Below, one piece after another: positions 30,831-44,140 of a stretch of DNA of 64,000 bases. The DNA is from Owenia fusiformis. Its lineage: Eukaryota; Annelida; Polychaeta; Sabellida; Oweniidae. A program made the translations under genes and the position numbers. The stretch is taken from positions 2,115,341 through 2,179,340 of the forward strand of contig CAIIXF020000008.1 of assembly GCA_903813345.2 (NCBI GenBank). The letters are read 5' to 3'. Under the pieces are notes generated by a model. It was not told the DNA's origin and made no database searches. It saw nothing but the letters and a program-made list of their open reading frames with translations. Numbering within the stretch: position 1 is the first letter of the stretch; each line of letters begins with the position of its first letter.

Positions 30831-32883
30831 ATTTGTTTGTTTGTTTGTTGAAGTCTGACATCATCCAATAATGCACTAGCACACTCAACATAACATCATA
30901 TTTCCAATATAACATATGAATAACTTAAACTTTGAAAATGTTTGATGTTAACCTGACAGATAATTAATAAAAAGATTATAGTAATCCGTGATAGTGACTG
31001 AAACTAAGGTGTTTTTACACCTGACCCCCAATCTCTAAACAGGAGAGCATTCCTTTATCTTTAAATAGGAGAGCATGGTGCACCAGTTGTAAATAACTAA
31101 CATATAAGTGTTTCACCTGTTTCTGGTGCACCTTGATCAATCAACATGTTTGATATGACTGAAGGGAATTCATTTATAGATCAGTATGCCCTTGTCATTC
31201 TGCATAAGAAGTATATATCAACAATGTTCATTATATATTTGTACAATTGTTGTTAAATACTATATGCATAGTTTTGTTTCTTCACCTGGTTTGTGTCATA
31301 AATGTGGTTTTATATTTTGTTTTTTACATATCTGAAGTTTTTAGGTGCTTTCTTGATTGTTTCTTTCTAATGGATTGCCAAATATGCTTGGATATTTTTG
31401 TTTGTGTTTGGTATAAACTCAAGTCAAAACAACAAATATTAAACTATGAATTAAATGAGTCAATAAAGAGGTCAAGTTCACATCAATAACCAAGGTCATA
31501 TTTGTGAAACATCTGCTTTACACAAATCCCCATCATTTGGAGCAAAATTGAGATAAATAAATAAACCAATCAGTGCAGACTATGAAAACAGACAATTCAT
31601 TTCTAAAACGCAAGAAAACTAGGTTCAAGCAAGTGCTTTCATATGGTATATCAAAACTAGAAAAACAACCAAAGTTATCATTGAGTGCAATATTGATGAA
31701 GATAATTCTATAAAACCCTGATATCAGTTCTAATAGCTATTCCACGAAAGAATCCCCTGAGCTCCCTATGCAAACAATCGTCTCATTTTTCACGATCACA
31801 TCTCAGATAATTCCAATATATGGCAAAGCTGACAGCCATCGCAAATTCCTCATGAAAATGCAGACACAATTAATTCCTATACGCTGGAAACATCTTCGTA
31901 CATTACCAAAACCCATTTCCCTAATTTGATTAAATTGCTTTAAAGTATCAAAAGGATAACATAAAATGGCTCAATGTGCCTGAATAATTCAAAGTTGGCT
32001 GAGGAAGAAAATTGATGCGAGATTGATGATCTATGTGTAATGCAATATTGAACATATCTATACTTATTTTAGAGAAATATTTGAATTACTCATTTCATAT
32101 GCATATAAGTTCATATGATTCTACAATTTTTATCCTATTATCTGCCATGTTAAAGTCTCATCTAATACAAGGTTCAAATAAAAATCTCATCACCATTGTT
32201 TTTACATGAAGTCATTCAAACAATTTCATTTTTTAATCATGAATCTTAAATGGGCAACCGTCAATTTGTTATTTTCAATTTACCCTTTTCAATAATTTGG
32301 CTCTGGTTCATTAAAAGAGAGCTTCATCTGTACTGTAGTAATAACTGCTAGCATTTTGGCCAAAGGGTCCCTCCAGTCAGTCAGCATTTACCATTTTTGT
32401 GATTATAGTGCCAATTTCACTTTCATATCACAAATCTGATGATCTTAAGCTGATATCAGCACAAATGAAACCATGACGATTGACTGATAAATGGCAAACT
32501 TATATCTGATAACCTCAATCAACAATCTGCACTTGCGCTAACAGCAAAGGATCCGCATTGATAATCCCATACCTACGTCTGTACATCTTATTTGAAGCAC
32601 ATGCTCAAATTGATTACCTCACAATCACTCTATAAATAGACCAGCGATCTGTTTTGTGAAAGATACATCTTTAAAAAATCTGATTTGTGGATACTGATTG
32701 ACATTTGGTATAAATATTGGGAGTATTTATTGGAAATCTGATTTATTTTGATTGAAAAAGTCAATAAGTTTGATGCAATGATATACCCAGGGAGGATAGC
32801 TGGCACTTAACTATAACTAGTGACATGTATTATGTATTAGAACACAATCACTGCAATTAATGGCCCAGACACTCTAGACATAT
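30831..32883. other. Intergenic, no gene recognised
   Basis: Begins with the rest of the TTTG tract. Near 31071-31132 GGTGCACCAG and CTGGTGCACC form a small inverted repeat beside a diverged copy of the dispersed GAGAGC motif. A plus-strand motif copy is at 32309-32333. No gene seen. Confidence 0.45.
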
Positions 32884-33063
32884 CAGGCCTGTAGCCAGGG
32901 GTGGTTCAGGTAGCCAAAAAAACTTTCAAAATCGTGCAGATTTTTACCATTTTGAGTACTTTTCAAGTGATTTTGGCCATTTTCGGGCAACAGTTGTCAA
33001 AAGTGAACCCCCTTGGAATTTTTTAAAAAGTGACCCCCTTGGAAAATCCTGGCTATGAGCCTG
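32884..33063. mobile_element. MITE, CAGGCCCGTAGCC family, copy 3
   Basis: Starts CAGGCCTGTAGCCAGGGG and ends GGCTATGAGCCTG. Flanks CATAT and CATTC are only partly alike, so the duplication has decayed or is absent. The inside matches copies 1 and 2. Confidence 0.75.
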
Positions 33064-34329
33064 CATTCATCCCTCTGTCAATACAGTCTTGAAAAGGTAG
33101 ATGTGAAAGTGCACAAACCAAATTTTATTTTGTTAATCTCTTGGATATAATAAAGCATGACAGAATGAAACAGGTTATGACAAATATTTCACTTTTTGTC
33201 CTGGCAATCTTTGTTTTCACAGGAAGTGATGTCATAGTATTGCAGCCGCTCTCTTGAGGAAACCCCAACAAATCATACAAATATCAGTATCAATCAGGAA
33301 ATCTGGAGAATAAGCAGGATTATCGTAAGTCTGAAAATGGGTTTATAGAGTTGATTCCAAAGCAGTATAATAGTTTATTGACGATGCACTTGCAAACTTG
33401 GATTCTGCATTGATATGAATTGATTCCTAATCTACGACAGCTAAACATCAATACCTGCTCCTCAAAGCCATTCCCAGAGTGCTCATTGAATGTCATTCTT
33501 TTTTCTAATATGATTTGATGACATCTGAAGGTCATTAAAATGTCGACATGCTCATGATAAGTCTTAGCAGTTTCTCATAAAAATTTGAATGAAGTATATG
33601 TTTTTCTATAATTTTTGTATAATTTGGAGTTGTATATGACAAATCTGTGTTGATCAGTCAATGCATTTTCTGCTATTTTAAAAAAATATGACCTCTATTA
33701 ATGCACTCCAGTCTCATAATCTAGAATTCATCAATCATGCTAAAAGAATAAAATTAGTTTTCTGTATATTTGGTACATGTAGTCCAGCTTAAAAAAATGG
33801 CTAAAACTTAACTATCTTTAACAAATCTATCCGACTTGGTATGTTAAAGGTCTAATGCTCCAAGCCTCAACACAACCCTTCCAATCAATAATAACATGGG
33901 CCAGTTGTGCACAACCATCCATGTCAGGCCAAGACAGTGCTCGAGACATCAAATGAGACAACTGATGGAGACATCACTTTAAAAAGGGACATAACTATTA
34001 TGAAACTATGTGTCAGTCAGATATCTGTGATATTTTATTGAAATTTGTTACTATGATAAGAATTCATAAAAAACTGACACATTTCTACTTGATTACACAT
34101 AGTATGATAACTACTGGACTATGGGCCCCTAGTTGTCTACAGATATGCTGACAGACACCAAAACATACTTGATGATACCCTGATGCCAGAATATAGTACA
34201 AATAATTAACCTCTGAATAAGACAAAGATTTGATGTCGGTCTTCATGAGCCAAAACAAGCGGTCATAGCCATGCTTGAGAGTTTGTAAAAATAAATCAAC
34301 ATTAATGATTATGTAAGGCTAGATTAAAG
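33064..34329. other. Intergenic, no gene recognised
   Basis: Short frames only; nothing supported. Confidence 0.4.
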
Positions 34330-34500
34330 GTTTATCTCTCATTCTAAGAGTGCAGATGAAGCTCTCTTTTAAAGATGCAGAATCAAAGTATTGAAAAGGG
34401 TTTATAAACATATAGTAAGCTTGTCATTATCTCTTATGCTCAGAGTGTAGATGAAGCTCTCTTTTAAAGAAGCAAAATTTGCTATTAAAAAGGGTAATTT
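34330..34500 (-). repeat. Tandem pair of a 95-bp segment with GAAGCTCTCTTTTAAAG
   Basis: Two copies of a unit containing AGATGAAGCTCTCTTTTAAA (34352-34377 and 34447-34472), each preceded by ATCTCT and followed by AAAAGGGT. The same core occurs singly at 133, 7043, 32309 and 34936, so this is part of a dispersed family. Confidence 0.75.
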
Positions 34501-34914
34501 GGCGCTGACTTTTGACCATATTGTCGTGTATAGTCGCATGCTTTTATTGACAAATCAGATCGACACCAGTTTGTATAGATGGTGATTTGATCCAGGATTA
34601 GCCAGGATAACGCCAAAATAATCAATTCGCTGACCTGAGATTAACTGTGAGCCATTGGAGTATAAAGCAACATCAAAGAGAGATAAAGACTCAAGATTTC
34701 CCAAACAGAGCACAGAAAGTGCATTACAGATGGTCTCAACACTCAAGCTCACTAAAGTGGCAACCTTAGATGCATCTGATGATTTTTACTTCCTTTCTAA
34801 TAATGTTTAGCACATCAGGGGATGTAAATAATGTACAGTCATGGTTCACACATTGATTGATTCAAGCATTAGGCTAGCTTCACCTTTCCGAGAGCGAGGC
34901 CATGGAAACAACTT

Positions 34915-35115
34915 TTATAAAAGTTTGGTATTGCTGTTTAAAGAGAGCTTCACCTACAGTAGAAAGTAACAAGGCATTAAACATGCAGAATGTTACCACC
35001 TGCCATTTGTTACAGATACTGAATGCCACACACCAAACACTGAATGCCAAACACTAACCACTGCTACATAAAAGTAAGAGACTGTAATAATATGTCAATA
35101 CTTGTGGTGGTGACA
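34915..35115 (+). repeat. Dispersed repeat family, copy A
   Basis: Begins with TTTAAAGAGAGCTTCACC, then AACAAGGCATTAAACATGC, CACCTGCCATTTGTTACAGA, ATGCCAAACAC and finally a GTGGTGGTGACATA end. Related sequence lies at 42569-42725 and, inverted, at 63735-63925. Class (SINE or MITE) not resolved; no coding capacity. Confidence 0.6.
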
Positions 35116-35594
35116 TAATAAATGAGTTCTGATATGGAAAATGAAATAAAAAATAACTTTCTATAGATATCTCCATCTTTGACAAATCTAACAAGTATTA
35201 ATATATAGCAAATATGGTATATAATAAAATATGCTACATAATGTAAATAATACCCATTGAACCTGAGGGTTGCAATCATCTAAAAACTGAATGGCAAAGT
35301 TAACTGTCACAGACTACTATATTCCTGCAAAAAGTCCATGCTTTATGTATCACTTTACTAATGTAACACAAATCCCAGATGTGTAACTCTAATTTGTTAA
35401 ATAGAGCTATGGATATAAGTGAGATAAATAGCTGACTATGTGTCATTTTATCTGGGACCCTATGGAGGTCCTATGGAGCTCAGACCATGCTACTTCCATC
35501 TTGCCACTTTCCCACAACCATTATAGAACATAGCTCTATGGGAAGACTCTTTCCAAGATGCTCAATTTCACCATTACTCTTTAAATGACTAGTA
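35116..35594. other. Intergenic, no gene recognised
   Basis: AT-rich; nothing supported. Confidence 0.4.
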
Positions 35595-35725
35595 CAGTAA
35601 AACCTGTATATCTGAACATCTCTCTAATCTGAACACCTCTCAATGTGAACACTTTCTTTCAGTCCCATTGCTATTTTCCAGTGACACATATTTAGAAAAC
35701 CTTGAAATGTGAACTGATTGAGTAA
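35595..35725. mobile_element. Partial pogo/Tigger-like MITE
   Basis: Preceded by TA; starts CAGTAAAACCTGTATATCTG and continues with AATCTGAACACC-like repeats typical of pogo/Tigger ends. No matching right terminus found, so this looks like a half element. Confidence 0.55.
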
Positions 35726-36459
35726 TCTATTTTGTGCTTGAATAAAAAATAATATACTAATCAAACTGGCATAAATGTCATTGATGTCATTAATTAAGTG
35801 GAATCAGTTTTGTTTGTAACATTTGTGTTAGCAAATTGTATAAACAAGGCTCTTTAAGGTTCTGTTATTTGATATGGAGGAATAGCCCTAGACCCTAGGG
35901 GCAATCAATGACCTTTAAATACCTTCCAAAAGGTCTTCTTTGTTAGGCCTTGACAGGCCTTAGCAATTGCAGGCCTTGTGGTTTACTCAACATCCTAATT
36001 ATCTATATAAGGTATCACCAAAACTTCTTTTAGAGTTGTCTCAGATGTCTTCCATCACCGGGTTGAGTCTCAAATGCCTTATATAACAGGAATACCTCAT
36101 ATGACAAGAATGCCAGCTTGACTTGTCCTGGAATTTCCAAAGACAGGTAAATCAAGCTGAGAATGTTAAAATACATTTTATGACAAGAATGCTGGCTTGT
36201 TGAGGGAAAAACAAGGCCACGGGCCCTCTTCAACCCAATATGTCAAATGACTTGTTTAATTTCTAGAATTTATGTTCCCAGACAGGAGCACAAGTTTTTT
36301 GACATTAGGGCATGGGAACTTGTTCCAATATAGAATATGTAACATACCTAAACACAAATCTGGAGTCTATTAGTGCCATATAGAAGTATTGCACACTGTG
36401 AAACTGTATCTATATGTTGATCCATAATGTCATAATTATAACATCATTAATGTGGATAA
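35726..36459. other. Intergenic, no gene recognised
   Basis: Contains a short duplication (ATGACAAGAATGC plus GCTTG near 36101 and 36180). No gene seen. Confidence 0.4.
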
Positions 36460-37566
36460 AGAATTGACAAAAATAAAAAATGGATCTTAGGCAGCCATGA
36501 ATTATTTGAGGTTAAAAGTTATAAGTATCTAGGGATATATTTTGATCGGTCTCTAAAAGACTCTGGCCACATTGACTTCCTTGCTGAAAAATCTAAACGA
36601 ATTCAAGGTATGATAGTCTCCACTTTGACAAAACACTGTAATGTCATGCGTCTCAAATTTGGGGAGAAAATGTACAACTCAATGTTTGTCCCTGCCATTC
36701 TTCATGGCTGTCCTATATTCACGTTAAACAAAACTAACACGGATAAAATGAAATCAATGCAATATAATATTGGGAGATCAATTCTCCAAATTAGGTGTTG
36801 CCCAGCCAGAGAAGCACTTTTAGGTGATTTAGGCTGGAGACCTCTTGTTGATGTCATTGAAAAAAGGCAAATAGATTACTTTATATATCTAAAATGTAAT
36901 ATCAAAGAAGGGTCATTACACAAAAAGATATTTAATTCTATGTATGATGGCTTCTGTGCTAATGATGAAAGCAAAGCATTCCCTTACTTTTCAAACATAA
37001 AATCCATCCTAACAAAATATGGACTGGATGATGTTATCTACAGAGATGATATTGACTGGTATCAGGCCCTTATCAAAATATCAGATCAAGAAAGGCTTAA
37101 TAATTTTAAATCTGCATTGAATGAAAAGTCTTCACTCTCACTGTATCGATGTCTAAATCCCCATCCCTTCTTAAAAAACTACCTGACCACAGATTTTGAC
37201 TTCTATGGGCAAAAATTAAAGTTCAAAGCTAGATCAGGGTGTTTTGGCTTAAAAACAGAATACGAAAAATGGGGACAGGGAAATGGAATATGTACGTTAT
37301 GTGATAAAAATGTAAAAGACACCATCCAACATAGACTTTTTGTTTGCCCTTTCTTTGGTAATGATAGAAATACTTTTTATAAAAATGTTATTGAAAAATG
37401 TAATCCAGCACTATCGTCGGGTCTTCTATCAGCCAGTGTGCAAATTAAAACATGTTGGGCCTTAGGTGAGGACATTTTTACATTGTGGGGACAAGAAGAA
37501 GCTTTTAAGTTCGATAAATGTGTAAAGGGTCTTTTAAAATGTGTATATAAACCCCAGACCCAATAA
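36460..37566 (+). pseudogene. LINE reverse transcriptase C-terminal part, 5'-truncated
   Basis: The frame is open from 36460 to the TAA at 37564-37566 (368 codons), although the first ATG is only at 36610. Residues encoded at about 36505-36606 (VKSYKYLGIYFDRSL and onward) are the RT thumb region, followed by CPAREALLGDLGW and a C-terminal zinc-binding motif near 37290-37350 (C-x2-C...H...C). The palm with its catalytic aspartates is missing, so the product cannot act as an RT. The lack of stops over 1.1 kb suggests a fairly recent copy. Clade (CR1, Jockey, I or other) not resolved by eye. Confidence 0.8.
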
Positions 37567-37695
37567 CATGTTTTAGTTTCTTATATATAATGCCTGTAAA
37601 CTGATATATGCTTTTAAATGTTTTGCCAATGTCTGGAAGAACCATTTGTGTTCCGCTGTAATAAAAGCGTTTCCAATAAATAAATAAAAATAAAA
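36460..37695 (+). mobile_element. 5'-truncated LINE
   Basis: An RT C-terminal region (next entry), a short 3' UTR and an A-rich tail with ATAAA-type repeats (37670-37694). The 5' edge lies between about 36440 and 36470. No target duplication identified. Truncation at the 5' end with a repeat tail is normal for LINE insertion. Confidence 0.75.
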
Positions 37696-37696
37696 T

Positions 37697-40600
37697 ATAG
37701 TTTATAAAATCTGACAGTCTTACAAGGTATCTGAGATATAAAAATCACATTGTATTCAGTTTGAAGATGATCTTTTGCTTTGAGATTTTTTGAGTGAGAC
37801 CATACTCAAGGTCTCATTAATCTTCTGAAGGAGAAAATATCTCCCAATGGAGAAAAGTTCAAGTTTGTCATGTGCCGTGGCTTATCCTTTTTAATTCTGC
37901 TGATACAACAATTTCCCAATTCCATAAAACTAATTACATCAATTAAACTAATTGACAATTATCACTTATTAAGTTCTCAGTTTATTATCTGCCTATTCTT
38001 TTCAAATTAAAATTCAGTCTGTAACCTACTCCCAAGCCCCCCCCCCCCCTGGTACTGTACTGCACTTTTGGTCTCACAATCAAGTCCTAATCTTTTCTAC
38101 TTGACCCTCCTGTAATCTCATCCTCCATGCAGACATCATCCACTTTGTTGCTCCCTTCACTACATGATGTCTGAAACCCTGGATTTGGAGGATGCCATAT
38201 CTTATCCTGAATAAGGGAAATCCGTGTCAGCAAGATATCCTTGTTTCTCTGGTAAAAGCAAAATCATGCTCAATGCTACATTTTGTCAACACTAATTAGT
38301 TGGATGTTTAGAAGAATGTAAACAACAGATCCAGCCCAAGGTTATCCCTGGTCAATTGAACTTTTTTCTTATTTACAGTTTACCTACAGCACAATCTAAT
38401 GCACAGACTACAGAAATGAGAATTAACATAAATTAAGGCTGTGCATTTACCTATATTTGTGAATTTTAAATCTCTTTCTGTATCTAGCTCTAGAATTATG
38501 TGGTTTATGTATTTCTTTATAAAGTTAACATACATGTTTCATATCCCTACCTATGAATGGTTCCACACACAGCCAAAAGAAATTCAGTCAACTACTGCAC
38601 GTGTCAATAAGTCATGTTATTCTGGAGCTGTGCAACAGACTGATAAAGATGTAACCTTTACCTGGGATGTAGCTTCTTAAAATTTTTACAAGGTCTGTAC
38701 CTTTACGAGAGAAAGTAGAGTCAGGTAAGCAGTAAAGAAGCAATAAATATGACACATAAAAATATTTGTTCAGAACCTGCCAGAAGCCATCTCTCATCAA
38801 TGTATCTGTCTAAGCAAACAAAAGCAAATCCTTGTATTGATTCGTTGTAGTTTCACTCATATCTTTCATTCTTCAGTCTAGCAAAGAAAATATGGTCAAT
38901 TATGTAATTACTGCATACCATGTTTCTTTAATAGTTTAATGACTTTTGCACATATTTGTAAATCAACATATTTTTATTTTTCATTCTAGCATACCAATCA
39001 AAAAGACAAGATTTGATTTATGTGGCCACCGCCTGTACACCCGTCCACCCATACACCTATCAGCAAAAGACAACAGTTATATAGCACTTTTTCAAAGTGC
39101 GATAAAATGCCTGATTAGTGGTTGGTATTTGTTATTAGTTTGTATAAAATAAATGGAGAAACCATGGAAACTTGATGTATTTTGAGGAAGTGGACTTGGC
39201 TGTCTTAAGGTAGGTAGAGAGGAATGCTTTAGAACTTCCTCTCTGTCATCCTTAATCAATGAGACACTTTTGAGGCCCACCTTTGACCTTTAGCTGGGCA
39301 TCACTTACTTACCAAATTACTAAACCTAATTTAATTTAGACAGTATACTTATATGGGGATTTCTCGCAGGTAAACCACTTAAATAAAACAGCATGAATAT
39401 ATAAAACTTACTTTGAAATAATGACTATTAGTTGTTTTGATTATTTGCCACATTGCCTTGAAATTTTTTTTTATAATTTTAGTTACATAGTATTTTTGTT
39501 ACAAAATATAACAACATATTTTTTGTGAAATAATTCCCTTCTACTATACATATACCGTATATAGACATAATTTCAAAATAAGAAAGAAGAGGTATGATTA
39601 TTTAACAAATTCAAAGTAAAAGTGAAGGTAATCTACAAGAAAGTTAAAGAAACAGCATCACTGGTATACATGTGGGGCCTTATAATGGGCCAAAATGTCC
39701 ATGGGCCACTCGTTGCTAAAATAGGTCTAATCTTTAAAAAAGTATCCCATTTTCAAAAGTTTGCCACTAAGCATCACCAATAATGTTACAATATCAGTAC
39801 TACAACATGAGTAAACAATTCTGAAATAACTTCAAAAACAGAAACTTTATGCGGAAATTAAACAAAAAATTTAATCTTACCTCACATCAACCACACGGAT
39901 CATCTTCTTATTCTATCAGCTTGTTTGAAATATCCCTTGTCAAATAACAATGTATGCTTTACATCTTATAACGAAATAAAAAAATGGATTCATGCAGTTT
40001 GTGATACGCTTGAAGCCTGTAGGAGTCCAATATTTATCTACTTGACATATTATATCAAGCACCATGTATGTTGGTTATATCTCAGTTATTTTAATCCCAA
40101 CCAACAACCAAGGATCTTATCTGTAAATGTTTATGTTTTTGTTGAAAATGAGATAGGATCTCTCCCCTGTTGAAAACGACACAGTTCCCTCTGCAGCATA
40201 TTGAGGTCCCAAATATCCTTACAAAATATCATGAAAGTATTTAAAACTTTCAGTTCTAAACCTGATAAGGATTTTGATTCAAGGTTTTCTTTGACCAAAA
40301 CTGAATTAAACAAACCTTTGAAAGGGCACCCCCTTGTTTAAAACTTAGCTTTCATTATAGGACTTGGGGCAATGCTTTATTTCCCAACTTTCTCTACTAT
40401 ACAGTAAGCCAGTGTCTTATCAGACATACACAGACATCTATCACCAGACCATTTCCATTTAACTTTACTTTAGTGTAAATGTTGAGAAAATGTGTATACA
40501 CTGTCTATGCCAACCCCATCTGCTCAATAAATAAATAGAAATTAAGTGACCACAATGTCAGAATCTTTACTCCACTTGCTTGATTATGACTTGGGAAGGT

Positions 40601-41866
40601 CCCAACATCAGACCACAATGTTGTGATTCTCAACAAACCCCTAAAGCTAAGATAAACACATGTTCAGGGCCTCGTTTGAGTCTAATAGGCCCCTAACCAT
40701 GAATAATGCAAGATCAGCGATCCTGGCAGGACTAAAAAAAAGATCAAGGCTATTTTGAATGTTGGGTCATGTGACACTGGCAATGATGTTCTTAGCTCAG
40801 TAAAAATTCTCAACAGTTCAAAATAGTGCTTGGGAATATTTGGCTGACCCCCAGTATCCTTAGGTCCAAATGTTTCAGAGAGTGTTTATTTTTGATTTAT
40901 AACTTCCTTCAACAACTTTTCACATTTTGAGAAATATATTCATTAACAGGGTCCTGTATCAAAATAGAATAAATATTCAGAGTTAATTGCTGCTGCAATA
41001 TTTCTGAAAAACTCTAAAACGATTTTTGATAGATTAAGACTCTATGCTGAATAGAACTGAATTGCATTCGTTCATTTGCATTTTAGTTATTCATGAAGCA
41101 TTTAGCTCAAGAGGCATCCAATAAAGCACAAATTACAGCAGAAGTTGTACCACCCAATAATGTATTTCATTCTTGTCTTATCATAGAATGTGACTTGAAT
41201 GAAAAAGTCAGAAAAGCAATTTTACGAGGTCACACCGATCTTCAACCAATTTCTTGAATTAGATAGGACGTGAAAATAATCCTTAAACATATCCCCAATG
41301 TGGTTTTCGTAACCCCTCAGATTTCCTGCAATGTTACGAACCATTTGACTCTTGGGCTCGGTGAAGATAATTAAATCAAACAAAATATGATGTTAGGAAT
41401 ACCACAGGCCTCGATTAATTAAACACTATGGGAAAGGATCCAAGTTGGAAAATGCTCCAGACTATATATTTCGCAAATCGGTATTCAGTCCATCTTATCA
41501 AGATGTAGATTGTAACAGATTACTGAGTGTTTTGTAAACATGGGCAATACCTTTCAAATTATGGCATTTAGCCTCAGGTATATATGCACAGCATTGCAAG
41601 ATATAAACCTGGATTTCATCTCAACTGGTTTAGTTGTCAAAACATAGAAAACATCAAGGGGTTTGAGACTATATTGGCTTTATATATTAACCAATACAAA
41701 CAGAGTATTAAAAACTGAAAACTATCTTGTAACATTTAAGAATGACCTTGACCCCATTAGAATGATTCTGATCTATTTTAATACTGATGATATTGGACAA
41801 AATTATCTGTGAACCTCATGCCATCTCACAGCATGTTTGTTTGTCTGTTTGTTTAAACAATTTCTA
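37697..41866. other. Intergenic, no gene recognised
   Basis: AT-rich, with a C-run at about 38038-38050 and an ATAAATAAATAG stretch near 40525 that may be an old LINE tail. No exon or RNA gene recognised. Confidence 0.4.
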
Positions 41867-41870
41867 TTAA

Positions 41871-42564
41871 CCTTTAGCGTGCTGCCGGCGGACTCGTCCG
41901 CCGAGACTAAAATGTCTCTCACAACTGTCAGCGGACCCGTACGCCCGATTTCAAACTTTTAAAAACTTTACTTTTTCGCGCCATTCGTATTGTCCAATTA
42001 GATTGCCCGATTTATTCAGTGCCTAACATGACTTCCTGTTGACCTAGAAATGGCGATATTTCGAAAAATAATTCTCAATTCAACAATTTAAACAGTGTTT
42101 AAGTCGTTTTTAGTGAACGAATCGTACAAAATGGTGGACAAATACGATCACAACGAAAATGTGGAGGAAATGGATTACGATTTCGAGCTCTTTAGGCTCT
42201 TGGAAGCCGATAACGGTCATCGAAAATAGAAGCTAGAATATTTTCTGAATTGAAAAATTGAACATTTGATCGCTGCAAATTCAGATTTGGATTCTGACCA
42301 GACGGAGAGGCGGAGCGGCGGATTCCGGAGGAGTATTCATGGTATATTTATGCCCAGTCGTGTTAATGTACGAAAAAATTCATGAGAACATTTTTTTCAT
42401 GAGCCAGGCCACTGTGTCTTCCCTTTGTGAAAATTTTATCCAGATTCATTCAGTAGTTATTGAGATATTAATTATTTAGTCCAGGCATATCATTTTTTGC
42501 ACTCTTTGAAAAATAAGCCAGTTGCGTGGGATATATTTGCTGAAATAAGGCAGCATGGTAAAGG
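41871..42564. mobile_element. piggyBac-type MITE, copy 1
   Basis: Starts CCTTTAGCGTGCTGCCGG and ends CAGCATGGTAAAGG, a terminal inverted repeat, with TTAA on both sides (41867-41870 and 42565-42568). TTAA duplication and CC(T) ends define piggyBac elements. A subterminal GC-rich palindrome (CGGCGGAC, TC, GTCCGCCG) lies at about 41886-41903. At 42131-42229 a 32-codon acidic frame (MVDKYDHNENVEEMDYD...) may be the remnant N terminus of a transposase. No catalytic domain; non-autonomous. Confidence 0.88.
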
Positions 42565-42568
42565 TTAA

Positions 42569-42725
42569 AGATTATAACAAGCAATGAACCTGCCATTAGT
42601 AAGTCACAGACAGCCAAACGCTGTCTACCGAATGCTGAACACCAAACACCCTCCATAAAAAATGGAGACGGTAACAATATGTCACAACCGGTGGTGATAT
42701 AAAAAGTATATGTGATGAGCATTAG
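42569..42725 (+). repeat. Dispersed repeat family, copy B
   Basis: Holds GCTGAACACCAAACACC, GAGACGGTAACAATATGTCA and CCGGTGGTGATAT in the same order as copy A at 34915. It abuts the right TTAA of the piggyBac MITE, so the MITE may have landed in or beside it. Confidence 0.5.
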
Positions 42726-44115
42726 AATGTGTTTGTGTATCTAGCACTATTTTATTTGATCAGTGGATCTTCTTAATATTACAATAAGAGAATCAACACA
42801 TGAGAAATTGATAATCTTTGTGTTTGCATATTTCACATCAAGTTGATTGAAAATGGCACGGAGCGGCTATATGTTACATGAATCCATGCAGTACCTTGGG
42901 GAAACATCATCCTTCCTTTCAGGAAAGATTTAATAAACCACCGTAGTATGAGATCCGGACATTACCAATATTGAAATTTTAGCCAAATTCAATAAGTTGG
43001 ATAAGTTAAACAGACTTACCAACCTAAACTTCAAATACCCCACTCGCTGCCTTTATTACATGCATTATCTTTTAAAGCTAAGTGAATTGTCAAATTATGA
43101 GCATTTTATACAAATTAAAGTCTCTACTCCCGACCAAATTTTCTTTATTCCTGGTGAATTCCTCAATATTCCTCTCAATTTCTTATTTCAAAACCTGACC
43201 CTCTTGTTACTTTCTAACAAGACACAGTAAGTAATAGCCAGCACTATCAGGTCTGTATATTTGCAAAGGATGATATTTTCCCTTAATGAAATAAGAAGAG
43301 CGTGCTTGTCAATTTCTCCCAATAATTATCTTCACAATTACTGTCCGCTTCTATTAATGCCTTCCTACTTGAGTCTTGCAAGAAGTCTCCAAGCCATAAG
43401 GTTGTTTTACTTATCCAGAGAGTCCATCTATGAGGCAATGTGTATGTAACTTACAAAATAAGCAATTACATAATTACAACATAAACAAGAATTCGTATAT
43501 GTCCTCCTCAGCTTGCTTATAAATGGACAGATTATTTTCATTTTCAAAGATTTTTCTCAAACGTTTTTATTTGTTTTAATAAGTAATATGGACTACATCT
43601 TTAAGTAAAACTGCAGGATGAACAAATGTTTAAAATCAATTAATTGAGTACTTATATATTTACTAATTGAAAATGTTGATAAGATATATGATCATCACTA
43701 GAAAAACATAAACTCCCTGGAGTAGCAAATCCCACCAAACAAAACATATTTTGACAATTCACTCAAATTAACTTTAAATTAAATTTTAGTTACCAAAAAC
43801 ATATCAACCATTTTGATTTAAGCTACCACATCAGCCTGATAAATTCTAATTTATTCTGTGAACAAATATATGAGTTATCATCAGGACAGACAAATGAACA
43901 GACGGATGGATGGACAGCTTCCCTATATCCCTATCAAACTTCAATGTGATAATTAAAACATCTACTATTCTGCAGTATTACAATAATTTGAATATATTAT
44001 TCATTGATTTCTCATGTAAATTGTTTATCTCCTGGGATGAAGATTAAATGATGATGGTATCAAACCTTTTATTTTCAAGTAGAAACTCTGGATAACAACA
44101 ATATGGATAAATACA
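42726..44115. other. Intergenic, no gene recognised
   Basis: Short frames only; nothing supported. Confidence 0.4.
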
Positions 44116-44140
44116 ATATCTTATGAAAATCATAAGATAT
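44116..44140. other. Perfect 11-bp inverted repeat
   Basis: ATATCTTATGA and TCATAAGATAT separated by AAA. It could form a small hairpin, too short for a microRNA precursor and without a T-run typical of a terminator. Confidence 0.5.
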
